64,000 nt of DNA from Chamaelirium japonicum (lineage: Eukaryota > Streptophyta > Magnoliopsida > Liliales > Melanthiaceae). The stretch spans positions 12,648,340 through 12,712,339 of the forward strand of contig OX393555.1 in assembly GCA_947650365.1 (NCBI GenBank), written 5' to 3'. This document shows positions 23,581 to 37,000 of the stretch, one piece after another. The position numbers and the translations under genes are program-made. The notes under the pieces are model-generated. The model searched no databases. It worked only from the letters and a program-made list of their open reading frames with translations, and was not told the DNA's origin. The stretch's first letter is position 1. Every line of letters starts with the position of its first letter.

Positions 23581-25314
23581 CTGAAAATAAAGATTGAAAA
23601 ATGAGTATGCATTAAAAAACTTATTTTATGGATTTTTAAAACAAGCTAATTATATCCATATGTCAACGCTACACTCAAGCGAAGTCATTACCATGGATTA
23701 ATTAACCATGTATGTAAGATCTTGGAATCGACTGTACCTGCCCTAGGGGGCATCATACAGCGTCAATCCGCTTACACGGGCCTTTTCCTTGACCCTATCC
23801 AAATCTGCCAACTAAGGGCTGTGATGGACCATGGTTATCTTTTGGCCAGTACCACGTGATCACCGTTGTCTTCGCAACGAATACCTCACGTGTACTTAGG
23901 ATGCTTACCCACGAGCCTAAGCAATTACGACACGGGAGTTCATGCGGCCCCCACTAGGGTGGGATGAAAAGCCCTTCTCTCCTGGCCCCGTAATCGCCAT
24001 ATCCTCAGGGAGGTCATTAAGTAATTTGGCATGGAAACACACAGCTCCCACCCTAGGGGGTGTGAAGTTATGCATCCCCACCCAAACACAAAACGACTGG
24101 CCGTGGAGGCCAGAGGATCTTATAAAAGTCCTCTCTTGCATCCCTTATAATTCTGAGGGTTATTTTGCGAGTATGAATTTATGCAAATGCAAAGGTAGCG
24201 ACCTCCTAAATACTAGACCCTGGTCACACCATGCTCCCACTAGCGTTCAAGCCCTTCGCCTAGCATTAATCACTCTCGGAATATCATAATCCCTGCCTCA
24301 AGTGGATTTCTCCATTCAAGGGTCACATTACATATTCCAAGAATATCGATGCTTTGCAAAATTGGTTATCACGCTAATGCTCTGGAGCTAATCCTAGAGT
24401 CAGACTCACTGGAAAGGACTCCCACTAGTCATGGCGCCTTGATTATAGATTTGACAATTGATGTTCAATGGATCTCCATCTCATCTTTGATTTCGATGCT
24501 GGCCAAATAGGCACACCCGACTAATCGGGTGCTCTCCTAATGGTGGCATAACCATATGTGATGGGATCCCACTAACATCAAAAGTCAACTAAATAATAGG
24601 CGTCATCTAGCGGGATCCTAACCTCAAACAGTCGCTTGGACCGGAGGGGAAAGGCATCCCTCTGAAAACTGATAATCATATTATCTCATCGGGGTTCGAT
24701 ATGAAGCATAAAGAACTAATTAAAGAAAGCAACCATTAAAACTGAATTAAGTTCAGGGTCCGACCCCTGAACCTAATTTGCACAGCGCAGGCCTCTAGCT
24801 TTCTTCGCAAGGTTCCTCGGTCCGGCTTCTTCGTCGCGCTCGCGAACACTTTGCCGGATCGTCTTCATCCTCCAGGGTTCCGCTTCCGCTCCCGATGGTG
24901 GATTTCTTTGGCACATCTTTCTTCTCGATCTGTAACCGAAAATTCTAGTACGCTTCGAGCAAGTGCTCGCTCGTACACAATTTCCTAGAAAGAAGAGAAA
25001 ACACACCTAGAAAAAAAGGCCATGGGAAACCGAGGATGGTCAACCCCCATCACTCGCCCAATCTACGGCTCAATTACAAATCCACACATAGAAAGCAAAT
25101 CCAGACATTTGCTAACTCGGGGTCCGACCCCCGGTAGCAAGCACAAAGCATAGATCTAGATTTTTATAGCGGTGCCCTGCAAGAATGATTAATAGAACAA
25201 GCACAATCTATACATATTCATGATGTAAGCGTAAGAACCCCGATGATCTCACGCATTCATCATGCGCACACATATTAGTTTCATGAAAAAACATGAAACA
25301 CACACCACTAATGC
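23581..25314 (-). other. Copia C leader between primer site and gag
   Basis: About 1.7 kb without a convincing gene; near-identical to 38063-39794 in element D. A long untranslated leader fits the family. Confidence 0.6.
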
Positions 25315-25327
25315 GGCTCTGATACCA
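25315..25327 (-). other. Copia C primer-binding site
   Basis: TGGTATCAGAGCC on the minus strand, two bases from the 5' LTR; complementary to initiator Met-tRNA. Confidence 0.92.
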
Positions 25328-25329
25328 AT

Positions 25330-27465
25330 TGTTGGAAGTTAATCCGGGTCAGAGGCTCGCAGCGGAAGCGATTTGGCGGTCGAAAGACCGTTCATGGTGC
25401 ACGTTACACTATTTAATTTTTATAGAAACTAATCTACATATGTGTGCATGTGTATGCACGAGAATCGAAAACCTCTAACGGCAATCTAGCGTAATGATTA
25501 ACTAGCATGCATGCAAATCATAATGCTCGCTAGATCTACATGTTAGATTACACATACCTTTCGTACGGATCTTTTAACCGCGGAGAATTGTCTTCTTTGT
25601 CGATGGAGACGGAAGATCGTTCGCGAAGATGCCGATGGTACGAATGGAGATGTTGCCTTCTTGTTCACCCGATCTCACATGATGCACAGAACGTCGCTCT
25701 CGGATCTCTGAGTGCCTCTGAAGAACGACCCTTCTCCTTCTTCAGAACTCCACGCGGGGAAGACGAAGTAGCAAGCGAGAAACGGGAGATAAAACGGGAG
25801 AGAACTAGAGAGATGAGAGGAGGGGGGGTTCGGATTTTCTAGCACATGGGGCCGGCGCCCCATAGGTCCTTTTATAGGGCCGGCCAACCCCCTTGGATAA
25901 GGATCCAAGGGGATAATGACCCCCTCTCATTATCTCTCCATTATCTCCTTTTTATCTCTCTGCGTATTTATCCATTTTCCCACTTTTTAGGGCTCGACTT
26001 TATCCGTTTTTATCGCCCCATCCCTATCTATATGGCCGGCCCTATAGATGAGGGATTCTTATCCCTACATCATAGGGCCGGCCCTAGCAAGGTGCCTCAC
26101 TACTAGGGTCGGCCAACAGTGAGGTCCGGCAGAGTGAGGTTTTTACCAAAACGCCCCGACGCCTCATTTTGACCATTTCTAGCGTGCGATACCTAGCGGC
26201 CACTTCCTAAGTGATCTTTACTAGTTACCTACTATTAACTGAGGCCACCGGAGGGTGCCTCTAGCAAAGTCAACTAGTCAACTCGCAACATACCCCAGTG
26301 CATCGCACCTATGCAGCGAAGTTCACTTATGGCTAGGGATTACTACATGCGACTCTGCACTAGTCTCGGGCTCAACCCTTAGTACTCGTATGTAGTTACG
26401 CATCTACCGTGCTCTAGTGCCAAGCATACACGGAGCGTATACTTCTTTCTTCCTCCTAATGCTTATGGTGTTCCGAGGAGACGGTTCAAGTACCGTACAT
26501 AATGTTGATAAGGTGGAACCATCAGGGACCGGGGTTCATGGCTTCCAACTCAAGCTCGATCGACACACTACCCGAGTGTACCATCGATCCTCTGAGCTCG
26601 AGTTAACCTGCGTAGCCACCCAGAGTGCGACGCAGGCTGCACTCTAATTCACCCAGACTTACTATGTTCTCCATCATACCCCTGCTCTCCGCTTAGTAGT
26701 GGTAAACCCGCTGTCCCTCCACTTGATGCCATGATTCACTTTGAGCGGTGAAGACTACCGTCAGACTCGAATGATCATATGACTTGGTTCCTTCCAGGTT
26801 GACCTATACATCGTACCTCTGATTACCCCGTCGAGTAATCGAACCCGGTCAACAGTCAAACTGATGACCACCAGGCCTGGGTTTGGTACAGTGTAAGTCA
26901 CACCAAGGAACGCACCTCCCATCAGGGGTGTGGATGACCTGCAGGAGTGACACACTAATGCAACGCCAGCCGGGTAACCCAGTACACCGTGGTTTTGGAT
27001 CACTGTATATGGACCCTCACACATTGGTGCGCCAAAGCACCACGCAACTGGTTAGTCCATCAGTCGTGGTTCCTCAGGGTTTAGGACCGTTTTACCCTAA
27101 GCAGAAACACGGCTTAGTGTACCAGTGTCTGCTCACTGATCTGTACACCGTGTTAGTTCCGTTCAGCCACAGACACTGTGCCTGGTGATGACCATGGTGA
27201 AGACATCCCATGAACTGTCATCGCCAACAGCTTATCATGATGAGGCGACCAACCTGATCATAGCTGCGAATATATTTAGGTTATACGGGACCAATCCACT
27301 TAGTCTTCAACTCAGTGGACTACCATATAATCATGGCTCTCTGTTCTCTAAAGAACACGTAACTATGTTACGCACCTATATGCATCTCATATATATTAAT
27401 AACTATCAATCTTTATTAGACCAAAACTTAAAGTTTTACAAGCTTAGAACACATCAATCCTAACA
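25330..27465 (-). repeat. Copia C 5' LTR
   Basis: 2136 bp, ends in GCAGG duplication on the right. Contains the GGGCCGGCC palindrome around the promoter and at 26036-26090. Confidence 0.95.
25866..25880 (-). promoter_or_regulatory. TATA-like box of Copia C 5' LTR
   Basis: Minus strand CCTATAAAAGGACC, conserved in both C LTRs. It implies a U3 of about 1.6 kb. Confidence 0.5.
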
Positions 27466-28030
27466 GCAGGGCCTTGGGCTTATAGAGTGCTGAGGCGTTG
27501 GTCACCTCAGACTTTGTCTTTGAGTGCCAAAGGCTGGGCCTTGGGCTTGTAAAGTGCCAAGGCGTTGGTCGCCTCGGACTTTGTCTTCGAATGCCAAGGG
27601 ATGAGCCTTGGGTTTGTAGAGCGCCGAGGCGTTGGTCGCCTCGGACTTTGTCTTCAAGTACCAAGGGCTAGGCCTTGGGCTTATAAAGTGCCGAGGCGTT
27701 GGTCTCCTTGGACTTTGTCTTCGAGTGCCAAGGGCTGGGCCTTGGACTTATAGAGTGCCAAGGCGTTGGTCACCTTGAACTTTGTCTTCGAATGCCAAGG
27801 GCTGGGCCTTGGGCTTGTAGAGTGTCGACACGTTGGTCACCTCGGACATTGTCTTTGAGTGCCAAGGGCTGGGCCTTGGGCTTGTAGAGTGCCAAAGTAT
27901 TGGTCGCCTCAGACTTTGCCTTCAAGTGCCAAGGCCAGGGCCTTGGGCTTGTTGAGTGTCGAGGTGTTGGTCACCTCGGACTTTGTCTTCAAGTGCCAAG
28001 GATGTCTCCTTGAACTTGGTGCATGTCGAA
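27466..28030. repeat. Element B repeat block 4 (about 67 bp, eight units)
   Basis: Tandem units with CCTTGGGCTTGTAGAGTGCC and TCGGACTTTGTCTTCGAGTG at about 67-bp spacing (27474 to 27941). Confidence 0.92.
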
Positions 28031-28059
28031 GAAGCGATGCCTGTCTTGGACTTATTCTC

Positions 28060-28690
28060 ATTGCATCGGATGAGTATAGTTGATAGCTTAGCTTGACCTG
28101 GATTGTCAGGAGCCTTTTTATCGGATTTTCGTATTGCAAGAGCATAGCCGAATTGCCTTCGAGCTTCCGACTTGAATGGACGGAATCAAAGGTCTTTGGT
28201 TGACCTGAGTTATCATGAGCTTTTTTATTGGACTTTAACCTTGACAGAGAAAGCCAAATTGCCTTCGAGCTTCCGACTTGAATGGACGGAATCCAAGATC
28301 TTTGGTTGACTTGGGTTGCCAGGAGCTTTTTAATCAAACTTTAGCCTTGAGAGAGTGTAACCGAATTGCCTTCGAGATTCCGACTTGAACGGGCGAAATC
28401 GAAGGTCTTTGGTTGACCTGGATTGCCAAGAGCCTTTTTATCGGACTTTAGCCTCGAGAGGGCATAGCCGAATTGCCTTTGAGTTTCTGACTTGAATGGG
28501 CGGAATCGAAGGTCTTTGGTTGACCTGAGTTATCAGGAGCTTTTTTATTGGACTTAAGCCTTGACAGGGCATAGCCAAATTGCCTTCAAGCTTCTGACTT
28601 GAATGGACGGAATCGAAGGTCTCTGGTTGAACTGGGTTGCTAGGAGCACTTTTTTTATTTTTATGCCTTAACATGGTGGAATCGAACTTC
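28060..28690. repeat. Element B repeat block 5 (about 105-113 bp, five to six units)
   Basis: Units with CTTCCGACTTGAATGGACGG and GGTCTTTGGTTGACCTG recur near 28172, 28278, 28391, 28491 and 28602, directly downstream of gag in the element's orientation. Confidence 0.9.
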
Positions 28691-28822
28691 GAGAGATTTG
28701 ATTTTGAGAAAAAAAAGACACTTTATTGATAAAACAAAGTTGCGATTATACTTTTTCAGAGGCTGCCCAGCGGACATTATGATTATGCATCCACGTATTA
28801 CGTTGACTTTCTTTCTCCACTG

Positions 28823-30482
28823 CTATTGCCTTTCCTTCTCTCGACCTGGTTCCTTATTAGCAAGGTAGCCATCAAGCCGCCCTTTTTGGATCAGGTCTTC
28901 GATGTGATGCTTTAGCTTCCGACATGTAGAGGTTGGGTGGTCATGGCTGCGATGGAACTTACAGTAGGCTGTCGTATCTCCCGCCTGGTCGGAATTTGGA
29001 GGGAGAGGCTGTGGCCACTTGCAAAAGGGCTCGTTCTGCAAGCAGGCGAAGATGTCTTCAATGGAGGTGTTCAGCTCAGTGAACACCCTTTGCTCCCTTG
29101 GAGTTTGCCTCTTCCCTACTGGAAGGGCCTTCAGATCTTCATTGTACCTTTTGGCCAGTACCTTTTGGTCGGACGCGGCATAGGCAGACTTCTTGTAGTG
29201 TGCTTCATTCAGAGCTTTGTCATCTTTCGTACGTCGGGAGTCACAAGACTCGCGGGGCTCGTGTAGTCTTCTGGCCCGCTGATTGTCTTCCACCTCTATC
29301 TCCCACTGTACGTGCTTGAATATTGCCTCCAAGGTACTAGGAGGATGCTGAATGAAGTCGGTGTAGACGTGGAGCTCTAGCCGGATAGCATTCTGGAATG
29401 CCAAGATGATGACCTCCTCATTATGTGACCGACCGGTGAGCTCAGAGTGCTCATTACAAAACCTCATCGTAAAGCACCTTTTAGACTCGTCGGAGCCCAT
29501 CTTCAGCCGGTAGAGTGTATCCAACTTCTTTTCCGGCTTTAAGTTTAGCTGATAATGGTCCATGAAGAGTTCAGCCAACTCTCTGAGTGTGGCCACCGTA
29601 CCGGTAGGCAGCGTGTGGTACTAGTCGAGGGCAGGTCCCTTGAGACTTCCTGGGAACATATGGTAGAGGATATGATTCTCATACTCATATGGCATCAGGG
29701 TCTGCTTGTAGGCTAGGATGTGGAGAGCAGGGTCTCCCTTGATGCAGTTGAACTTGGGCATGCTTGGTGTTTGCCAACCTACAGGGAAAGGGGTTGCTAT
29801 CTCGGGATGAAGAGGCCCTGCTGAGGCGATTAATAGCCTGAATCTTGATGGCGGCGTCCCACATCGATGGTTTGCCTTCGAGTCGGTTGAGTAGCTCATG
29901 TGCATCTGGTATTATTGCATGTGAGTGAATAGGGCGTCCAGTGAACCCCGTTGATTCAAGCAACCTCTCTCAACAGTGGCTTGGAGCACCATCGATGTCA
30001 AGATGGTCCCACACCGTTTGTTTAGGTGCTTGCGTGGATGCTTGACACTTTTTGGCATGAACCCTCCTTGGTTCTTTGAGGTGATGACTTGCAGCTGGGC
30101 GAGTCTTTATTGAGCCTTCAGTCGCAGCGAGAGAGTTATGGATCATAACCCCTGCCCTTTCAGCTGCCTTCTTCAAGGAGTCACTCTCTTGTTCGAGGGC
30201 CGCATTCTTCTTGAGGAGATTTAGCAGCTGGAAGTCAGCAGCCGAGATCTCGTATGTAGCCTGAGGCTCGCTCCCTTGAATAGCGTGTTCTTTGCCAGAT
30301 CGATGCCTCAGGGATGACGGGTCCCGCCGATCGTTGTGCCCTTCTGGATGGCTGACTTGCGGCCCCAGCCGCTCCCGAACATTTCTTCGGTTGGTTGCTA
30401 CCGAGACTTCTTGTTCTTCTTCGATCAGCACGTTGTTTGTTCGCTCAGCACCCGCCTTTGGTGGGTTGGTACTGGTCTTCAT
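28823..30482 (-). pseudogene. Element B gag region (Gypsy Retrotrans_gag type, fossil)
   Basis: Contains a basic, helix-rich N-terminal part, a Retrotrans_gag-like core (LAELFMDHYQLNLK, LYRLKMGSDESKRCFTMRF) and a C-terminal motif CKFHRSHDHPTSTC followed by LKHHIEDLIQKG, as in Tat-lineage gag proteins. It is interrupted by several breaks. It is the only coding relic of element B. Confidence 0.85.
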
Positions 30483-30603
30483 CGTCGAGCGTGTTGATGT
30501 CGGCGTGATGAAGGCTTTGAGGTTGATTTGGAGGAGGACTTGTGGCTCGTCACCACAAGTTGAATAGGAGTCAGTAGAGGTGTGGGTAAGACCTCTATCG
30601 ATA

Positions 30604-30620
30604 TCCCATAGACGGCGCCA
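30604..30620 (-). other. Element B primer-binding site
   Basis: Minus strand TGGCGCCGTCTATGGGA, five bases from the 5' LTR. The TGGCGCC start is usual for plant Gypsy elements of the Tat/Athila type. The exact primer tRNA was not determined. Confidence 0.8.
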
Positions 30621-30625
30621 AAGAT

Positions 30626-31229
30626 TGTGGGAGAAATTTTTGAGCCGCTTTGATCAAGAATCCCACCCCACAGTCTTGATTGAATTGAATTGTTTGTATG
30701 TTAAAGATTAGAAAGTTGAGAAGGAGAGAGATGACATATGGAGTTGTTGTCGAAGTTTGGTCTTACGACCTACGTCTCCGAGCGAGAGGTGCCACCTGAT
30801 CTTCACTATAATATGAGTAAGGAGGGTTGAGCGTTCTCTCGACAGGCCAAGAGAAGCTTTTTACAATCTGTTTGCACAAAGCAATTAGAAGAGTTTAAGA
30901 GGAAGAATAGAGGGCTCTGGCTCTGGATCTGGAATCCCTCTTCCTCTGATCGAATGACTAACCCACCTTTTCTGAATGCCTTGGGGATCCTTTTATAGCG
31001 TAGGCACGTGCCCAATATGGCAGTGATGATGTGACAATGATAACGTGGCACTGGTTCTGGGCCTCCTTGCTGGGCCCTTATTGGGCCGTTGTGCGGGCCC
31101 AATAAGGGGGAGGGCTTGATCTGCGGGCCCTGCAGAGTAGATCCATGAGCCAGAACGGGCTTACCTACTTGGGACGTTGCACGAGCCCATGCGGCTCTGA
31201 TCCGGTCCGGTATAATTTTTGCACCCACA
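30626..31229 (-). repeat. Element B 5' LTR
   Basis: 604 bp; longer than its partner mainly through a short repeat around ATGTGACAATGATAACGTGG. It has clearly more differences from its partner than the LTR pairs of C, D or E, so B is older. Confidence 0.92.
30988..30999 (-). promoter_or_regulatory. TATA-like box of element B 5' LTR
   Basis: Minus strand CGCTATAAAAGG, conserved in both LTRs, positioned where the U3 promoter would be expected. Confidence 0.5.
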
Positions 31230-31950
31230 ATAGTCGCAAAGCACAGGAAGCAAGCACAACCGAAGCTGTGCAACACACCATAATTAGGTGCCTTGCGAAA
31301 TAGCTTTTCATAGGGTGAGATGTTGGCGAGTGTCCGAGTAGGAAGGTGGTTTATGAGGAAAACATCTATAGTAAATGCATTGAACCAAAAGCGAGAAGGC
31401 AGTTTGGAATAGTGCAAAAGCGTGAGACCAGTTTCAGTGATGTGTCAGTGCTTACGTTCAGCCAGAACATTTTTTTGGGGGGTGTAAGGATATGACCAAC
31501 GACGAGAAATACCATGTAAAGATAGAAAAACTTTTAAGCGTAGGCTAGTATATTCTTCACCCCCGTCAGTTTGGAGAAACTTTATCTTAAGCTCAAACAT
31601 ATTTTCAACAAGCAGTGTTTTAAAATGAATGAATATGTCATAAACTTCGGATTTGAAAGTTAAAGGGAAGAGCCAACAATAATGACTAAAATCTTTAAAA
31701 AAAATAACATAAAACTTATGACCATTATTAGATAACTCGGAACTAGTCCTCCACACATCGGTGTGAACAAGTTTAAGAGAAAAATTACTAATTGACTCTG
31801 ACAGACTAAAAGATAAACGAGAGCACTTTTTCAGCTAACAAGAAGAGCAAACCAAAGGTAGTTTAGAAGTTTCAGTCATTGAAAGATGCCTAGATAGAAT
31901 AGTCATGGTCTGAACCGTAGGATGACCGAGACGATGATGCCATATGGGAC
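31230..31950 (-). pseudogene. Copia A integrase region (fossil)
   Basis: Lies between the insertions of B and D. Minus-strand motifs are typical of a Copia integrase core and its C-terminal flank: FKDFSHYCWLFPL, KFLQTDGG, then SRFWFNAF with LINHLPTRTL and FGCACFLC. Broken at several points. Confidence 0.82.
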
Positions 31951-34082
31951 TGTTGGAAGTTAATCCGGGTCAGAGGCTCGCAGCGGAAACGATTTGGCGG
32001 TCGAAAGACCGTTCATGGTGCACGTTACACAATTTAATTTTTCACAGAAACTAATCTACATATGTGTGCATGTGTATGCACGAGAATCGAAAACCCCTAA
32101 CGGCAATCTAGCGTAATGATTAACTAGCATGGATGCAAATCATAATGCTCGCTAGATCTACATGTTAGATTACACATACCTTTCGTACGGATCTTTTAAC
32201 CGCGGAGGATTGTCTTCTTTGTCGATGGAGACGGAAGATCGTTCGCGAAGATGCCGACGGTACGAATAGAGATGTTACCTTCTTGTTCACCCGATCTCAC
32301 ACGATGCACGGAACATCGCTCTCGGATCTCTGAGTGCCTCCGAAGAATGACCCTTCTCCTTCTTCAGAACTCCACGCGAGGAAGATGAAGTAGCAAGCGG
32401 GAAACGGAGAGAGATTAGGGAGAGAACTAGAGAGATGAGAGAGAGGGGGGTTCGGTTTTTTTTTGTGCATGGGGCCGGCGCCCATAGGTGCCTTTATAGG
32501 GCCGGCCAACACCCCTTGGATAAGGATCCAAGGGGATATTAACCCCCTCTCATTATCTCTCCATTATCTCCCTTTTATCTCTCCGTGTATTTATCCGTTT
32601 TCCCACTTTTTAGGGCTCGATTTTAACCGATTTATCGCCCCATCCCTATCCATATGGCCGGCCCTATAGATGAGGGATTCTTATCCCTACATCATAGGGC
32701 CGGCCCTAGCAAGGTGTCACACCAGTGAGGTCGGCCAACAGTGAAGTCCGGCAGAGTGAGGTTTTTACCAAAACGCCCCGACGCCTCATTTTGACCATTT
32801 CTAGTGTGCGATACCTAACGGCCATTATTTAAGTGATATCTACTAGTTACTTACTATTAACTGAGGCCACCGGAAGGTGCCTCTAGCAAAGTCAACTAGT
32901 CAACTCGCAACATACCCCGGTGCATCGTACCTATGCAGCGAAGTTCACTTATGGCTAGGGATTACTACATACGACTCTGTACTAATCCCGGGCTCAACAC
33001 TTAGTACTCGTATGTAGTTACGCATCTACCGTGCTCTAGTGCCAAGCACACACGGAGCGTATACTTCTATCTTCCTCCTGCTTATGGAGTTCCGAGGAGA
33101 CGGTTCAAGAACCGTACATAATGTTGATAAGGTGGAACCATCAGGGACCGGGGTTCATGGCTTCCAACTCAAGCTCGATCGACACACTACCCGAGTGTAC
33201 CATCGATCTTCTGAGCTCGAGTTAACCTGCGTAGCCACCCAGAGTGCGACGCAGGCTGTACTCCAATTCACCCAGACTTACTATGTTCTCCATCATACCC
33301 CTGCTCTCCGCTTAGTAGTGGTAAACCCGCTGTCCCTCCATTTGATGCCATGATTCACTTCGAGCGGTGAAGACTACCGTCAGACTCGAACGATCATATG
33401 ACTTGGTTCCTTCCAGGTTGACCTATACATCGTACCTCTGATTACCCCGTTGAGTAATCGAACTCGGTCAACAGTCAAACTGATGACCACCAGGCCTGGG
33501 TTTGGTACAGTGTAAGTCACACCAAGGAACGCACCTCCCATCAGGGGTGTGGATGGCCTGCAGGAGTGACACGCTAATGCAACGCCAGCCGGGTAACCCA
33601 GTACACCGTGGTTTTGGATCACTGCATATGGACCCTCACACATTGGTGCGCCAAAGCACCACGCAACTGGTTAGTCCATCAGACGTGGCTCCTCAGGGTT
33701 TAGGACCGTTTTACCCTAAGCAGAAACACGGCTTAGTGTACCAGTGTCTGCTCACTGATCTGTACACCGTGTTAGTTCCGTTCAGCCACAGACACTGTGC
33801 CTGGTGATGACCATGGTGAAGACATCCCATGAACTGTCATCGCCAACAGCTTAACATGATGAGGCGACCAACCTGATCATAGCTGCGAACTTATTTAGGT
33901 TATACGGGACCAATCCACTTAGTCTTCAACTCAGTGGACTACCATATAACCATGGCTCTCTGTTCTCTAAAGAACACGTAACTATGTTACGCACCTATAT
34001 GCATCTCATATATTAATAACTATCAATCTTTATTAGACCAAAACATAAAGTTTTACAAGCTTAGAACACATCAATCCTAACA
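31951..34082 (-). repeat. Copia D 3' LTR
   Basis: 2132 bp, starts TGTTGG and ends TAACA; flanked by GGGAC on the left. Confidence 0.95.
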
Positions 34083-34096
34083 ATCTCCCACTTGGT

Positions 34097-37000
34097 CTAG
34101 CGAAGCAAAACGGTTTTGACTCCCATCGCGTCCACATGTCGCTCGAATGCCTTGGTAGGTATTGCCTTTGTGAAAGGATCAGCAACATTATCTGTAGATG
34201 CAATCTGCGTCACCGCTACTCGCCCTTGCTTTTGAAACTGCCGAATCAAGTGGAACTTGCGCTCGATGTGCTTCCCCTTTTGGTGATGTCTTGGCTCCTT
34301 GGCTTGTGCTACCGCCCCACTATTGTCGCAGTAAAGCACAATAGGTAACTGGGCCTCTGGTACACATCCCAAATCCGTAAGGAATTTCTAGAGCCATACC
34401 GCCTCTTTGGCTGCCTCGCACGCTGCAACGTACTCAGCCTCTGTGGTAGAGTCTGCGATACATTTCTGCTTCACACTCTGCCAACTAACCGCTCCTCCTC
34501 CTAGCATAAACACAAAACCTGATGTCGACTTTCTGGATTCCAAATCTGACATAAAGTCAGAATCTGTATATCCAATCGGCGTCAGTTCTTGTCCAGTGTA
34601 TACCAACTCAAAGTCCCTTGTTCTACGAAGGTACTTGAGTATACACTTCACAGCTGTCCAGTGATCTGGACCCGGATTCGACTGAAACCGACCCATCATG
34701 CCTACTGCGAAACAGATATCTGGCCTTGTACAATGCATAGCATACATTAGACTACCCAATGCCGAGGCATAAGGTATCTTCTGCATTTCTGCTCTCTCCT
34801 CAGGTGTCTTAGGACATTGATCCTTAGACAGTTTTATGCCATGTCTAAATGGCACAAAACCCTTCTTGGAGTTTTGCATGTCAAATCTAGCCATAACCTT
34901 ATCTATGTACGCAGCCTGTGACAGCGAGAGAATCTTGTTCTGGCGATCACGTGTTACCTTGATCCCCAAAACATAACTCGCTTCACCTAGGTCTTTCATA
35001 TCGAACTGTGTTGACAACCAGACCTTTACCGTTGATAATGTTCCTACATCATTTCCAATGAGCAGAATATCATCTACGTAAAGTATCAAATATACTACTG
35101 TGGTCTTATCAGTCCTCTTGTATACACATGGTTCATCCTCGTTTTGAGTAAATCCATATGACTGGATTGTCTGATCAAAACGGATGTTCCAACTTCTAGA
35201 TGCTTGCTTTAGTCCATAAATGGACTTCTGCAACTTGCAAACTAGATGTTCCTGACCCTCTGACTCAAAGCCTGGTGGCTGAATCATATAAATGTCTTCT
35301 TCCAAATTTCCATTAAGGAATGCTGTCTTGACATCCATTTGCCAGATCTCCCAGTCATAATGGGCTGCAATGGATAGGAGGATCCGAATAGACTTTATCA
35401 TAGCTACCGGCGAGAAGGTTTCGTCAAAGTCGATCCCTTCTCTCTGGGTGTAACCCTTGGCAACTAATCTAGCTTTATAAGTCTCTATTGTACCATCGGA
35501 TCCTCTCTTCTTCTTATACACCCACTTACACCCAATAGGTTTAATATTGGATGATGGTGTAACAAGAGTCCAAACTGCGTTATGGGGCATTGATTCAATT
35601 TCTACCTCCATAGCCTTTTGCCAGTCAGAGCTGTCAGAAGCTCCCACTGCCTCATCGTAGCTCAGTGGGTCATCCTCCTGACCCTCTGGATCAACCAATA
35701 AGGTTTCTCCATAGTATCTGTCAGGAGCTCTGATGTTTCTCCCACTGCGACGAGGTGGTGGTGGTGTTACAGGATTAATAGGTTCTACAGTATCTAGTAT
35801 ATTATTATCTGTAATGTCAGCTCCCACTATGCTTTTGGATGCGCTCTCTGATATAGTACCCAGTAGCTCATCCAGAACTACTTTACTAGTAGGTTTGTGG
35901 TCCACAATATAATCCTGTTCTAGGAAATAGGCGTTCGTAGAAACGATCACTTTCTTTTCCTCAGGATCATAAAATAGACCACCTTTGGTCTCCTTGGAAT
36001 ACCCTACAAATAAGCATACTCTGGTTTTAGATTCCATCTTTTCCCTCTTATCCCTTCGCACATGTGCAGGGCATCCCCATATTCTGAAATGCTGTATCAA
36101 TGGCTTTCGCTTTGACCACAGTTCTCTAGGGGTCAGAGGCACTGACTTAGACGGAACGTGATTCAGAATATAAACTGCTGTTTGTAGGGCATATCCCCAA
36201 AAGGTCATTGGTAAACTGGCGTAACTCATCATGCTACGAACCATGTCCAACAAGGTTTGATTCCTTCTCTCGGAAACTCCATTCTGTTGTGGGGTACCTG
36301 GAGCAGTTAACTGGGATTTTATCCCATGCTCCACCATATACCCTAGGAACTCGTCAGATAGGTATTCACCTCCTCGATCAGATCGAAGGGTTTTTATATA
36401 TTTACCTGTCTGCTTTTCTACTTCAGCCCTGAACTCTTTGAACATGTCAAAGGATTCCGACTTCCGATGCATCAGGTAAATATAACCATATCTTGAGTAA
36501 TCATCAATGAATGTGATGAAATACTCATGGCCTCCTATCGCCTTGACGTTCATGGGTCCACATACATCCGAATGGATTAACTCTAACACCTCGGTAGCTC
36601 TTACTCCTTTGCCTTTAAAGGACCTCTTGGTCATCTTGCCTTCCAGGCAGGATTCACAGGTGGGAAGGATCTCCGTAGGATCTGTTTCCAGAAGCCCGGC
36701 CTTCACCATTCTATGGATCCTATCTAAGGCAATATGCCCAAGTCGTAAGTGCCACAGGTGGGTTAAATTTTCCGAAGGATTCTTACGCTTAGATGAATTA
36801 ACATTAAATGCTGAAGTTATTATGTTATCCTTTTCAAATTTAGGACTTACAACATAGAGATGATTCTGAACCATTCCTCTTATTATAAAAGTTCCATTCA
36901 GTTTAAACGACACACCAGAAGCATCAAAATAAACTGAATAACCTTCATTAACTAAAGAAGAAACAGAAATTAAGTTACGTCGCAAGGACGGTACATAAAA

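Larger units (their letters stand above)
17487..27465 (-). mobile_element. Copia element C (long-LTR Copia, Angela/Tork-like), inserted in element B
   Basis: 9979 bp with a perfect 5-bp target duplication GCAGG (17482-17486 and 27466-27470). LTRs 17487-19623 and 25330-27465 begin TGTTGG and end TAACA. A Met-tRNA primer site and a polypurine tract are present. The gag-pol region is on the minus strand. The LTRs differ at roughly 30-35 sites by eye (about 1.5 percent), pointing to insertion within about the last million years. It is nearly whole, with one or a few breaks. Sister of element D. Confidence 0.95.
12854..31229 (-). mobile_element. Gypsy-type element B, gag-only (TR-GAG-like), split by Copia C
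   Basis: LTRs at 12854-13441 and 30626-31229 start TGTGGG and end CCCACA. Flanks GTAGT (12849-12853) and ATAGT (31230-31234) are a target duplication with one difference. Without Copia C the element is about 8.4 kb. On the minus strand it has a TGGCGCC primer-binding site, a gag region (28823-30482) and a polypurine tract (GAGAGGGGGTAAC) next to the 3' LTR. No protease, RT or integrase motif was found between gag and the 3' LTR; that space is filled by five kinds of tandem repeat. This matches gag-only non-autonomous Gypsy derivatives of Tat-like ancestry. It is broken, with several breaks in gag. Confidence 0.87.

Noticed and set aside
32297-33807. Frames of 68-104 codons recurring in the C and D LTRs
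   Set aside because: They recur at equivalent places in all four LTRs, lie in U3/U5 sequence, and have no known domain.
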